From assembly GCA_944380395.1 (NCBI GenBank), contig CALWHM010000003.1, forward strand, positions 1 to 64,000: a stretch of 64,000 nucleotides of DNA, written 5' to 3'. The notes under the pieces are model-generated. The model made no database searches and had not been told where the DNA came from. It worked only from the letters and a program-made list of their open reading frames with translations. Positions 8,356 to 17,272 of the stretch are shown piece by piece (within the stretch, counting starts at the first letter, position 1; every line of letters starts with the position of its first letter). A program made the position numbers and the translations under genes. The DNA comes from an uncultured Clostridia bacterium. GTDB lineage: Bacteria; Bacillota; Clostridia; Christensenellales; UBA3700.

Positions 8356-9860
8356 CAACTTCTGTTTCTGCCGTAAAGGCTGTTCACTTCATTGAAGAAA
8401 GCGCAGTCCACGCCCACCAAATTTTCATAAGTGGCGCGGTACTTCCAATTGCCGTCCGCAACGCCGGGCGTGTTCATACGACAGTCCGCGCCGAAGCCGC
8501 ACATATCCTGAAACGGCACGATAGCCAGCACGCAGCTGCTTTCGGCAAGTTTTCTGTAAAACGCCTTTGTGGACTTGCAGCCGTAGCCGCCGCTGCTCCA
8601 ACCGAAGGAATCGCAGCAGATATAGCGCAAGACATAGTCGCGGATATTGTCGGGCAGCTGTTGCAGCCAGCCCAACGTGGTGTTATTGTCGTGGGTGGCG
8701 GTATAACCTATGCAAAATCTGTCGAAATTGTGGGGAAGGTGAATGCTGTCCCCGTCCTCGAATCCGAACTGCATAACGCGCATACCCGGCAGACCGCTCT
8801 TGCTCAAAAGTTCGCGCACCTCATCGTCTATAATGCCCAAGTCTTCCGCTATAAAGCGGGCTTCGGGCATGGCGGCTAGCGCTTTTTTCAAAAAGTCCAA
8901 GCCCAAGCCCTTTTCCCACTTGCCTTCCTTTGCGGTGGCGGCGCCCGCGGGCACGCTCCAATATTTACTGAACGCGCGGAAATGATCGATACGCAGCACG
9001 TCGTACCAATTCATTGCGCGCTCCAACCTTTCAAGCCACCATTTGTAGCCCGTCTTTTTCAGCTTTTCCACATCGTAAAGCGGATTACCCCAAAGCTGCC
9101 CATCCGCGCTGAAATAATCGGGCGGAACCCCCGCGACCGCGGCGGGATTCAGATCTTTGTCCAATAAGAAAATGTCGGGGTGCGCCCAGACGTCCACGCT
9201 GTCATGACTGACATACATAGGCATATCGCCTATCACGCTTATTCCGTGGGATACCAGCTGCTCGCGCACCTGCGCCCACTGCCTGTCGAAAACAAATTGC
9301 TCGAACACGTAATATGCGTACTCCTCGCCGCCGCGCACTTCGTCGAGCGCGCCTTTTTCGCGGCGCATATACTTTTCCTCCCAGCGCCACCACGGCAAGC
9401 CGTTCATCATATCCTTTATGGACATATACAGCGCATAATCGTCAAGCCAGCCTTTGTTTTTCGCAAAATATTTATCTATATCTTCCTTGGCGTACGCGCC
9501 CGAAATAAAGGCTTTTTGCAATATCGCCCTCTTGGACGCCCTGCAAAACGCATAGTCCGTCATATAAGGTTTGCCCTGATACTCCGCGGCGCGGACATCA
9601 GCGCGGGAAACGGCTCCGTCGCCTTCCAGCTTTTCCGGATCCACGTAAAGATAATTACCCGCAAACGCGCTTATGCCCGAATAAGGCGAATCGCCCAAGC
9701 CGATGGTGTTGAGCGGCAATATCTGCCAATAGTGAAAACCGCCGCGCAATAAGAAGTCGCACATTTCGTCCACTTCCCTGCCAAAACCGCCGATACCGTA
9801 CGGCGACGGCAATGAAGATACGTTCAAAAGCACGCCTGCCGATCTTGTGAATTTCTTCAT
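8355..9860 (-). CDS. malQ: 4-alpha-glucanotransferase (GH77, amylomaltase)
   Basis: A 501-aa cytoplasmic enzyme that transfers alpha-1,4-glucan segments between maltodextrins and releases glucose. Family markers are all present: SAGVLLNVSSLPSPYGIGGF at the N-terminus, nucleophile Asp in RIDHFR (D292), acid/base Glu in FIAEDLG (E339) and the stabilising Asp in TATHDNNT (D391). The length is normal for bacterial MalQ. GAGGGGAAG precedes the ATG. It is the first gene of a two-gene operon with the phosphopantetheinyl-transferase-like gene, an unusual partner. No glycogen phosphorylase or maltose transporter is visible nearby. Confidence 0.95.
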   Translation of the reverse strand: MKKFTRSAGVLLNVSSLPSPYGIGGFGREVDEMCDFLLRGGFHYWQILPLNTIGLGDSPYSGISAFAGNYLYVDPEKLEGDGAVSRADVRAAEYQGKPYMTDYAFCRASKRAILQKAFISGAYAKEDIDKYFAKNKGWLDDYALYMSIKDMMNGLPWWRWEEKYMRREKGALDEVRGGEEYAYYVFEQFVFDRQWAQVREQLVSHGISVIGDMPMYVSHDSVDVWAHPDIFLLDKDLNPAAVAGVPPDYFSADGQLWGNPLYDVEKLKKTGYKWWLERLERAMNWYDVLRIDHFRAFSKYWSVPAGAATAKEGKWEKGLGLDFLKKALAAMPEARFIAEDLGIIDDEVRELLSKSGLPGMRVMQFGFEDGDSIHLPHNFDRFCIGYTATHDNNTTLGWLQQLPDNIRDYVLRYICCDSFGWSSGGYGCKSTKAFYRKLAESSCVLAIVPFQDMCGFGADCRMNTPGVADGNWKYRATYENLVGVDCAFFNEVNSLYGRNRS

Positions 9861-9888
9861 AACTTCCCCTCTTAAAATTACTGTTTAT

Positions 9889-9917
9889 ATTTTACCACAT
9901 CGAAAATAAAAATACAA
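9889..9917 (-). promoter_or_regulatory. Promoter of malQ operon
   Basis: TTGTAT (9912-9917), 17-bp spacer, TAAAAT (9889-9894). Confidence 0.65.
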
Positions 9918-9962
9918 TACCCAAAATCAACCTTTTGCCGCAGAGCGATTATAGGTAAAACA

Positions 9963-9993
9963 AAGCGGCGATAAGTAGCCTTACCGCCGCCGA
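9963..9993 (-). terminator. Terminator of the WG-lipoprotein operon
   Basis: On the minus strand GGCGGCGGTAAG-GCTA-CTTATCGCCGC is followed by TTTGTTTTA. Confidence 0.65.
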
Positions 9994-10009
9994 GTGTAAG
10001 TTTTTAATG

Positions 10010-10072
10010 TTACGCGAATTGCGCAAAGGTTATGCCAGGCTTTTTGTCGAAGCCGAACATAAGTCCTTTATA
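10010..10072 (-). pseudogene. Duplicated C-terminal remnant of the adjacent WG-repeat lipoprotein
   Basis: Directly after the stop codon of the 467-aa lipoprotein gene, and in the same frame, 20 codons read YKGLMFGFDKKPGITFAQFA and then stop. They align with the gene's own last residues, QLFGFDKEITDVSFAEFI. The DNA shares TTCGGCTTCGACAAA in both copies. This is either a tandem 3'-end duplication or the leftover C-terminus of a deleted fourth paralogue. Confidence 0.75.
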
Positions 10073-11476
10073 TTATATGAACTCCGCAAAAGATACGTCC
10101 GTTATCTCTTTGTCGAAGCCGAACAGCTGCGTGCCGTCGTTTTTGTAGAGAGCCACATAGCCCTCCGCATTCTTCACGGTAAAGTAAGCACCGTCGGAAG
10201 TGGAATAACCCATCCCGTCGGAAGTGGAATAATACATCTCCTGCCCTACGCCGATTTCAAATATCGCCGTTGCGCCGTTGTATATCTTTACAACGCCCGT
10301 TTTGCTTATTTCAGCAAATACACCGGCGGCAAGCATGCCTATTTGCGATTCGTCTTCCGCGCCGGTAAATACGGGGGAAGTACTGTCCATAGCGTATATC
10401 TTGCCGTCCAGCGTATAATAGAGGCTGTCATCGGGAAGGCGCGTAAAGCTTATTGCGGGAATAGTCTCCTCTCCTACGACGGTGACGCTTGAATCATAAG
10501 GGACATTCTCCAAAAGTACGCCGGTAAGCATATCGATGTACGTATAGGAAGGAGTAACAGCGTCTGCCGCCGTTTTGTCTATCCTGATCACGTCATTGTC
10601 CATATCCTTATATGCTGAAGTAAGACCCTCGAATATCACACTGCCGTCGTTTTTCTTAACGGAATAGGTATCGTTGCCGTCCTCGCCCGTCTCCTTGACC
10701 ACGTATGCATAGGCTGTGGCATATACTATCTCCGAAGTTTCAGCGCTGACTTCTATCTCCGTGCCGGGTATCACCTGGCGATAATCGGGTTCAGCGCCCT
10801 CGGCGGCGGCATTGTAATAATACGTAAGCATACCGCCGGAAAGTTTGTCTGCGCGGAGTATTTCAATCTTTTCATTTACAAGAGTTCCGTCTGCGGCAAA
10901 AATTGCGGCTTCCGCTGTTTCTTCACCGATTTTGAAAATCATAACTCCGTTATCGCCAACCGATAACATATCATATTCAACCGGGCAGATCTCCGCGCCT
11001 TCCGCGTTAAACAATCCGTATTTTTCGCCGATTGCCACAACTGTCAAACCGCCTTCTGTAAATCCTATTTCGTCATATATGGCGCTTATCACCCATTCGC
11101 CGCTATCGGTATTGATAACGCCGTAATAACCGGTATTTTTATTCTGCGCGACGATACGAGAGCCGTCCTTATTGGGTATGACACTGTAAGAGCCAAGCTC
11201 TATGCCCGTATCGTTGCCGTCGGCGTCTATCAAAAATGCCCTGCTGCCCATTTGGACCGCCGCATATTTCCCCACAAATGGAGTTACGTCGTCATATTTG
11301 CAGTCAATGACTATTTCACCGCTTTCATCTGCAAAGCCCCACAAGCCGTCCTTTTCCACGGCTATCATTCCCTGAGAAAACGCCGAGTCCGTGGTCTTGG
11401 CACAGCCCGCAAACAGCGTGAGCGCCAATATTACCGAAAGGGCGAGGGCTATTACTATCACAACTTTCTTTTTCAT
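10073..11476 (-). CDS. WG-repeat lipoprotein (467 aa), third gene of operon
   Basis: A secreted lipoprotein: lipobox LFAGC near residue 25. The mature part contains WG-type repeats, seen as KDGLWGFADESGEIVIDCKYDDV, a FLIDADGN strand and EKYGLFNAEGAEICPVEYDML. WG repeats form beta-propeller-like or solenoid surfaces, and their ligand is usually unknown. Near the C-terminus an 8-residue unit YSTSDGMG/A is tandemly repeated (24-bp DNA repeat at about 10192-10232), a recent slippage event. It lies 16 nt downstream of the second paralogue. A duplicated C-terminus follows its stop codon. Confidence 0.85.
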   Translation of the reverse strand: MKKKVVIVIALALSVILALTLFAGCAKTTDSAFSQGMIAVEKDGLWGFADESGEIVIDCKYDDVTPFVGKYAAVQMGSRAFLIDADGNDTGIELGSYSVIPNKDGSRIVAQNKNTGYYGVINTDSGEWVISAIYDEIGFTEGGLTVVAIGEKYGLFNAEGAEICPVEYDMLSVGDNGVMIFKIGEETAEAAIFAADGTLVNEKIEILRADKLSGGMLTYYYNAAAEGAEPDYRQVIPGTEIEVSAETSEIVYATAYAYVVKETGEDGNDTYSVKKNDGSVIFEGLTSAYKDMDNDVIRIDKTAADAVTPSYTYIDMLTGVLLENVPYDSSVTVVGEETIPAISFTRLPDDSLYYTLDGKIYAMDSTSPVFTGAEDESQIGMLAAGVFAEISKTGVVKIYNGATAIFEIGVGQEMYYSTSDGMGYSTSDGAYFTVKNAEGYVALYKNDGTQLFGFDKEITDVSFAEFI

Positions 11477-11492
11477 ATCTTTCCTCTCCTTA

Positions 11493-12869
11493 TTACCAAA
11501 TATTCATTTTATCCGATCTCAAAATGAGATTGCCTTCTGTGCCGTACCATTCGCACACATTACCGCGATAACCAACAAAGCCGTCCGAATAGGCAGTCAT
11601 TCTGTCAAAGCAGAATTCCGTGAGCAGCGTGCCGTTTTTGGCGCAGGCGGCATATTCGCCGTCTTTATTCTGCACCACGAACATTCCCTCTTCCGCATCG
11701 GTGACCGCAACCACTTCATTGCCGAGTTTGACGGATTCTCCGTTAATCAAATCCGTCAGCGTATTGGTGGCAGTGTTGAACATATAGTTGCGGAAGGTGC
11801 CCTCAATCATCTTGCAGAGCGGAACTTGTTCCGCCGGCACAGTGAATACAGCGCCTTCGCTGCCGTATACGGTATAACTGTCACCGTCGCCGCATGCCAT
11901 AACGCCCGGCACAATGATCTTATCATCTTCGTCACGCACTTCACCCACCAAAGCCACCTTAACGGGGGTTAGATCTTCCGTTTCGATATTGAACAAATAA
12001 TACGAAGAACTGTCGGTTGTGACAAGCACGTTATCTTCGTCCGTCATTACGGTATTTGCCAACTCGAATCCGTCAGGCAGGCGGGATATCTTTTCAACTT
12101 TATTACCCGTAAACCAGAACTGCAGCGTGCTGCCTGAACCGGTCACTTCCACATACCTGCCGAAGCCCAAGTAAATCAATTCGGAACTTTCATATCCGGA
12201 CTTGATAAGATTGCCCTTAAAGTCAAGATAATCGATCCGTCCGTCATCTGCCAAAGCAAGAATGATATCGCCCGCGTTTATATCTTCGTCATAGTCGTTT
12301 ATCATTATTGAGTATTCAAGCGGGATCACTATTTTGCCCTTGGAATCGGCAAGTCCGTATTTCCTGCCGCGATGTACTATATACGAGCCGTATGCCATAT
12401 CTATGCCGTCATATTCTGCGGGAATAACGGTTTTGCCTTTGTTGTTCCAAACGCCCCACTTGCCGTCTTTTTTAGCAATGACCGCTCCGGAATAAAATTC
12501 ATAATCTTCCAGCCCGTTTACGAGTACCGCGCCGCTTTCGTCTATTATGCTACTTGAAGACGTGCCCGGCGCGCCGGTATTGACCACGGCAATGCCTTGG
12601 GCGAATTTCGTAGCCGAAGAAAATCGTGCTTCTATCACCACTTCCCCGCTGCTAGCGTCCACATAGCCGTATAGTTCGGTATCCCTGTCCGTATATCGGA
12701 CAAGACCTCCCGCGCCCAATGCGGTGTAATATTCGCCTGTTTTATCGTAATACTTCTGTTGCGCGGAGGACATAGCCGCATATGAGTTTGGTCCGCATGC
12801 CGCCAACGCCAGAGATAAAACGATCACCGACAATATCGCCGCCGCGATCAATAATTTACGCTTTGTCAT
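11493..12869 (-). CDS. WG-repeat lipoprotein (458 aa), second gene of operon
   Basis: Signal peptide with lipobox LAAC (Cys near residue 25), then WG-like repeats: TELYGYVDASSGEVVIEARFSSATKF, DGKWGVWNNKGKTVIPAEYDGI and RKYGLADSKGKIVIPLEYSIM. These are closer to the WG consensus than those of its neighbours. It should sit on the outer face of the membrane. Spacing is 10 nt to the gene upstream and 16 nt to the one downstream, so a single transcript is expected. The last residues (YGTEGNLILRSDKMNIW) differ from those of the other two paralogues. Confidence 0.85.
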   Translation of the reverse strand: MTKRKLLIAAAILSVIVLSLALAACGPNSYAAMSSAQQKYYDKTGEYYTALGAGGLVRYTDRDTELYGYVDASSGEVVIEARFSSATKFAQGIAVVNTGAPGTSSSSIIDESGAVLVNGLEDYEFYSGAVIAKKDGKWGVWNNKGKTVIPAEYDGIDMAYGSYIVHRGRKYGLADSKGKIVIPLEYSIMINDYDEDINAGDIILALADDGRIDYLDFKGNLIKSGYESSELIYLGFGRYVEVTGSGSTLQFWFTGNKVEKISRLPDGFELANTVMTDEDNVLVTTDSSSYYLFNIETEDLTPVKVALVGEVRDEDDKIIVPGVMACGDGDSYTVYGSEGAVFTVPAEQVPLCKMIEGTFRNYMFNTATNTLTDLINGESVKLGNEVVAVTDAEEGMFVVQNKDGEYAACAKNGTLLTEFCFDRMTAYSDGFVGYRGNVCEWYGTEGNLILRSDKMNIW

Positions 12870-12879
12870 ATGCCCTCCT

Positions 12880-14307
12880 TTACGCTACGGCTATGCCATA
12901 GTAAACGCAATCCAACACCGTACTGCCGTCCGCCGCAAGAACGCCGAAACATTCGCCCATGGAAACTCTTATGTATCCGCCGTCCGCTACCGTTGCGCCA
13001 TCGTAAATGCATTCGGTGACGGCAGTCATGTCCGTATTGAATATGCCGACGCGATTGCGTGCGTTATCGGTAAGTATCAGCTTGCCTCCGCTTACGCCGA
13101 CGTAAGTATACTCTTCGGGTATTTCAACTGTCGTACCGCTGACGGATACCAAGTTTTTGGATATGCTTTCCGTGGTGGTGTTCTCGCCCTCACCGGTGGT
13201 GACGCTGTAAGAGATCGCCATGCCTATCGCGTTTTCTTCCGTGTTTATGCCCCAATCGCAGTTCACGCCGGAAGCACCCTCGGGAACGACAGCGGAAGCG
13301 GAATACAGCGCGCCGTCTTTATAGACATTGAGCGTAAGAGTGCCGTTCTCCGTTTTTGTTATGTAATACGCCTTATTGGAGCTGTCCCAAAGGGGCTGCT
13401 CCGTGCCGGAATAAATAACAACGCCGTCTTTACCGTAAAGAGTATAAGTGGTCGTGCTCGTTCCGTCGCTGCCCTCTGCGGTCTTGGCAGTGAGCAGCAT
13501 GCTGCCGTCTTCCTTGGTCTGAGGCACTTCCACATCTTTATCCAAAGCAATTATAGCCGTTTCCGTCACGTAATGATAAGTGGTGGCGGTCTCACTTCCC
13601 TCTGCGTCATATGTATGGTTGATCAAATATGTCCAACCATTATCCGTATCATTGCCGCCGTTCCAAGTGCCCGCTTCCACACCGGTGAGCACGTTTACGG
13701 CTTTTACCACCGGCGTATTATTTTCCTTTGCCTTATAGAAGAAGAAATTTTGTGCGCCGTCCTTGCCGTCAACGTATGTGACTTCATCGGTTTTCCTTGC
13801 CATGGTTACGGAGCCGGTGGCAAGATCTACGTATTCAACGCCCTCAACGCCGTTTATAGTGGACTCCATGCGCACAACCGAAGTATCGCCCACGGGGGTT
13901 ATGTCGTCATACACGAAATCATAGCTGAAAGCCTTTGCCGCCGTGTCATATACGCCGTATTTACCCTCCTTGTTTGCAAGGATTATCATGGTGTTGTCCG
14001 CAACGGCGCCAATATCCGTATAAGGACCGCCTATCTTCTCCCCGTCCTTATCGATAAGGAAAAATCCCTTCCCCTGAACCACTATGGCAACGTCATTGAC
14101 AAAAGACGACGCCCCTTCATAGTCAAAGCCGATGATCTCCTTACCGTTGCTGTCCACATATCCCCATTTTCCGTATTCGTCCATCACGGCTATGCAGCCG
14201 CCGGAGAAAATGCCGTCCGACAAGGTATCGTTACATGCCGCCATGCCCAATACCGTTGCCAGCACCACAATAACGGCAATAACCGTTATCAAAAGTTTTT
14301 TCTTCAT
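12880..14307 (-). CDS. WG-repeat lipoprotein (475 aa), first gene of operon
   Basis: Lipobox MAAC (Cys near residue 25). WG-like repeats follow: YGKWGYVDSNGKEIIGFDYEGA, a FFLIDKDGEKI strand and EGKYGVYDTAAKAFSYDFVYDDI. It shares the same plan as the 467-aa protein (two or three N-terminal WG units, then a long Thr/Glu-rich beta region), so the operon looks like repeated gene duplication followed by divergence. AAGGAGG lies 7 nt before the ATG. A small hairpin GTCGG-AATA-CCGAC occupies the leader just before that ribosome site. Confidence 0.85.
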   Translation of the reverse strand: MKKKLLITVIAVIVVLATVLGMAACNDTLSDGIFSGGCIAVMDEYGKWGYVDSNGKEIIGFDYEGASSFVNDVAIVVQGKGFFLIDKDGEKIGGPYTDIGAVADNTMIILANKEGKYGVYDTAAKAFSYDFVYDDITPVGDTSVVRMESTINGVEGVEYVDLATGSVTMARKTDEVTYVDGKDGAQNFFFYKAKENNTPVVKAVNVLTGVEAGTWNGGNDTDNGWTYLINHTYDAEGSETATTYHYVTETAIIALDKDVEVPQTKEDGSMLLTAKTAEGSDGTSTTTYTLYGKDGVVIYSGTEQPLWDSSNKAYYITKTENGTLTLNVYKDGALYSASAVVPEGASGVNCDWGINTEENAIGMAISYSVTTGEGENTTTESISKNLVSVSGTTVEIPEEYTYVGVSGGKLILTDNARNRVGIFNTDMTAVTECIYDGATVADGGYIRVSMGECFGVLAADGSTVLDCVYYGIAVA

Positions 14308-14348
14308 ACACTACCTCCTTGTCGGTATTCCGACTCTTATACACTTAC

Positions 14349-14377
14349 AGTATAATATATCTTTAAGCAACTGTCAA
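14349..14377 (-). promoter_or_regulatory. Promoter of the WG-lipoprotein operon
   Basis: TTGACA (14372-14377), 17-bp spacer, TATACT (14349-14354) on the minus strand. Confidence 0.75.
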
Positions 14378-14403
14378 TACCCATTGTAAAAAAACTTTTA
14401 CAT

Positions 14404-14428
14404 AAAAAAACGGACCCTTCCGGGTCCG
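14404..14428 (-). terminator. Terminator of acpP
   Basis: CGGACCC-GGAA-GGGTCCG stem, then TTTTTTTATG on the minus strand. Confidence 0.8.
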
Positions 14429-14449
14429 CCGCAATTTTTTATACAGTCC

Positions 14450-14689
14450 TTACAGCTGTTTTGCCAGATATTCCGCCACATCGCCCACCGTTTGGAACGC
14501 AAGGGCTTCTTCTTCATCCATCTCTATATCGTAAGTTTCTTCAAGCGCCATAAGCATATTAATCTTGTCCAAAGAATCCGCTCTCAGATCCTCTTTCAGG
14601 CGGCTTGCTTCCGTTATGCCGGATACGTCTATCTTCATTATATCGGCAATTATCTCTTTGAGCTTGGCAAGTATGTCTTCTTTTTTCAT
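14450..14689 (-). CDS. acpP: Acyl carrier protein
   Basis: A 79-aa acidic helical protein with the phosphopantetheine-attachment Ser in RADSLDKINMLMALEETYDIEMD, the defining ACP motif. It carries acyl chains in fatty-acid synthesis or a related pathway. It is a monogenic unit with its own promoter and terminator rather than part of a fab cluster, so a role outside bulk fatty-acid synthesis cannot be excluded. AGGGAG precedes the ATG by 7 nt. A candidate activating enzyme lies at 7954-8355. Confidence 0.93.
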   Translation of the reverse strand: MKKEDILAKLKEIIADIMKIDVSGITEASRLKEDLRADSLDKINMLMALEETYDIEMDEEEALAFQTVGDVAEYLAKQL

Positions 14690-14721
14690 AAATAAACTCC
14701 CTTATTATCTGTTATATATAC

Positions 14722-14750
14722 AATATACCATATTACGGCGGACAATTCAA
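14722..14750 (-). promoter_or_regulatory. Promoter of acpP
   Basis: TTGAAT (14745-14750), 17-bp spacer, TATATT (14722-14727). Confidence 0.65.
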
Positions 14751-14853
14751 GCGATGAAGCGCCTTTCTTTTTTAAGACGACCGTCCCCTTACGGGAACGG
14801 CCGCCTTTACGGGGAAATACTCCGCCGCGGCAAGCCGCAGCGGTGAGAAAAGG

Positions 14854-16305
14854 CTATATATGATTTTCCGCAGGCTTTTGCACGCCGTCCGCGGCGCCGC
14901 CCTCGCATTCCGCGCATTCATCGGCAATAACAGCCTCAGACGCCCTTCTTTGCGAAAGTTCAAGCAATATGCGCTCTCTGTTTTTGCCCGTGAACTTATT
15001 GAAAGCCATGGGAATTATCGAGATAAAGAAGAATATCGCGGGGATAAGCGTGACCATGGCGAACAGTCCGTTCAGAGTAAATTCCGTTTGCGGAAGTGGC
15101 ACGCCCGAAACTTCGGGCTGTCTGAATTGAAAGACTATTATACCCACGGAGAGCATTATCGCGCCTATTGCATTATTGAACTTGGTGACAAAAGAATTGA
15201 ACGAAAAACACACTCCCTCCATTCTGTTGCCCGTCTTCCATTCCAAATAATCCAAGCTGTCCCCGACCATAGGATAAGGAAGTACGTTATACGCGCCCAA
15301 AGCAAGTCCGCCGATGCACATAAGCGGCAGCGCGGCAAAGTAGTTTGCGTATCCTACCAAAAAAGTAGCCGTTAAAAACACGCCGCCCACAATGCCGAAA
15401 AGTATGGAAGTGCGCTTATATCCTATCTTTTTATATACCAAGGGCGTGATGAGTATGCCGGCGAACATTCCGCCGCCCACAACCACGTACAAAAGCAGCA
15501 AGATTGTTTCGGAAGACATTCCGGGAATGGAAATGACATAAGTTGCGATATATGCAGCCGCAAGCATTATGAGGTAGCGCGGAGCCGCTATCATAGATGT
15601 GAGCAAGGTAAGGAGCATAGGTTTGTTCTTTATCGCCGTTTTGAACATATCCTTTATCTTTACTTTTTCAGAGTGCATGGCAAAGCGCTCTTTGGAATTG
15701 CGATAAAGCAGCGTATATCCCGTGAATATTATCACGCCCGTTATCGCGGCTATTGCAAAATATACCCACGTTTCGGGAATAAAACTGCCGAGCGCCGCCA
15801 TCAAACCGATGGGAAGCACCGTGCCTATACTGCCTATCGTCACATAAAAAGAAAGCAAAGAAGCCCTCTCCTTCCCGTTGGGCGTAGCCACGCTCATAAG
15901 CCCCATGGCAGGCACATCCACTATTGTATAAGCCGTATCGAACGCCAAATACATCACCGCCGCAAACACCATTTTCAGCCACGCGGGCGCACCGGATATA
16001 GGCAAAAACATTAAAAGCGACACTCCGAATATCAAAAACGCACCCACTTTTATGTAAGGGCGCATCTTGCCCTTGGGCGTGTTTGTCTTATCTATCACAA
16101 TGCCCATTATAGGATCGTTTGCCATATCCCAAAAACGAGCCGCCACCATAAGCACCAAGATAAACACGGGGGATACTATCAAAATATCCGTTAAAAATAT
16201 TTGCAGATAACTTGCTATTACGTTGGCTATCATATAGCTGCCCACAGCCGCCAATCCGTACGAAAATTTTTCTTTTTTCCCAATATATTTCTTGTTTTCG
16301 TTCAT
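14854..16305 (-). CDS. GPH-family sugar:cation symporter (MelB/GusB type, MFS)
   Basis: A 483-aa membrane protein with about 12 transmembrane helices. The GPH signature is in the first cytoplasmic loop: FWDMANDPIMGIVIDKTNTPKGKMRPYI, with the Asp residues that bind Na+ or H+. A second signature, PYPMVGDSLDYLEWKTGNRMEG, comes after helix 8. It imports a glycoside by cation symport. The sugar is not predictable, and no hydrolase is adjacent. The C-terminal tail is rich in Glu, Ala and Cys (ADECAECEGGAAD). AAGGA precedes the ATG. Confidence 0.9.
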   Translation of the reverse strand: MNENKKYIGKKEKFSYGLAAVGSYMIANVIASYLQIFLTDILIVSPVFILVLMVAARFWDMANDPIMGIVIDKTNTPKGKMRPYIKVGAFLIFGVSLLMFLPISGAPAWLKMVFAAVMYLAFDTAYTIVDVPAMGLMSVATPNGKERASLLSFYVTIGSIGTVLPIGLMAALGSFIPETWVYFAIAAITGVIIFTGYTLLYRNSKERFAMHSEKVKIKDMFKTAIKNKPMLLTLLTSMIAAPRYLIMLAAAYIATYVISIPGMSSETILLLLYVVVGGGMFAGILITPLVYKKIGYKRTSILFGIVGGVFLTATFLVGYANYFAALPLMCIGGLALGAYNVLPYPMVGDSLDYLEWKTGNRMEGVCFSFNSFVTKFNNAIGAIMLSVGIIVFQFRQPEVSGVPLPQTEFTLNGLFAMVTLIPAIFFFISIIPMAFNKFTGKNRERILLELSQRRASEAVIADECAECEGGAADGVQKPAENHI

Positions 16306-16463
16306 CGCTTATTCCTTGCGCTCGACTGCTCTTTTTTCAAGCACCGCACTTTTTACTGCTTCCGTTAAATTGTAGAATACGGAAATTTTTCGCGCTATCA
16401 TAGAAATACAGTTTTTTGTAAGTTTTTGGTAAAGGTAACCGCCGGGGCGGTTGCGGGAGCGCG

Positions 16464-17034
16464 GCAGCGAGCCGCTGCACCCTTAACCGCATTGCAGGAG
16501 CGTGGGACGCTCCACCCATTAACCGCCTTGCAGGAGCGTGGGACGCTCCACCCCTTAACCGCCTTGCACTAACTAAAATGTTTTACTGCGATTATTCTCC
16601 GCAAAATCCTTGCTTGTATTCAAATAAACGGCATGTAAGTTATTAACTGACAAGATTATTAAAACAGTATGCGGTATATATCCATGTCAAGTGGTACTTG
16701 AGCAGCGAGCCGCTGCACTCTGAACCGCTTTGAAATAACGAAAAAAAGTTTTACTGCTTTTCTTCTTCGCAAAGTCTTTGTTTGTACTCAAAAAAAGGTA
16801 TGTAAGTTATTAACTGACAAGATTATTAAAACAGTATGCGGTATATACCCGTGTCAAGTGGTACTTGAGCAGCGAGCCGCTGCACCCTGAACCGCTTTGA
16901 AATAACGAAAAAAGTTTTACTGCTTTTCTTCTTCGCAAAGTCTTTGTTTGTACTCAAAAAAAGGTATGCAAGTTATTAACTGACAAGATTATTAAAACAG
17001 TATGCGGTATATACCCGTGTCAAGTGGTACTTGA
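16464..17034. repeat. Tandem repeat of about 167 bp, two close copies and one diverged
   Basis: Copies at 16702-16868 and 16869-17034 are nearly identical. A third, at 16464-16701, matches at both ends but carries the 36-bp units and substitutions in between. Each begins with the palindrome GCAGCG-AGC-CGCTGC and ends with CAGTATGCGGTATATA...GTGTCAAGTGGTACTTGA. Confidence 0.85.
16483..16554. repeat. Two tandem 36-bp units carrying a hairpin
   Basis: Units 16483-16518 and 16519-16554 differ at two positions. Each contains the palindrome GGAGCGT-GGG-ACGCTCC. They are inserted in the first, diverged copy of the longer tandem repeat. Confidence 0.85.
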
Positions 17035-17165
17035 CAAGATTATTTTTAATTACTCTTAGTTATAAAATTCCGGTATTATGGAATTTAGCCCGATAAATCA
17101 CGGCGAAATTGTCAAAATTATGCCAAACCGGCATAATTGATAACTAGATGTTATATTGTTGCACA

Positions 17166-17187
17166 AAATTTTAAATATTTAAAATTT
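17166..17187. repeat. 22-bp perfect AT palindrome (copy 1 of a dispersed family)
   Basis: The core is AATTTTAAATATTTAAAATT, flanked by ATAACTA on the left and ATAACTATTAGTTTTG on the right. The same palindrome with similar flanks recurs twice in the gene-free block at 27.9-28.1 kb. Confidence 0.85.
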
Positions 17188-17272
17188 CATAACTATTAGT
17201 TTTGCAAATAAGTTGATTACAAAGAAGCCCTTAATATAAATAAAGCGAAGTAAAGCAATACTTTGCCAAGCG

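Noticed and set aside
16464..17034. CRISPR array
   Set aside because: Units are about 167 bp and tandem, with no alternation of short repeat and unique spacer, and no cas genes are in the window.
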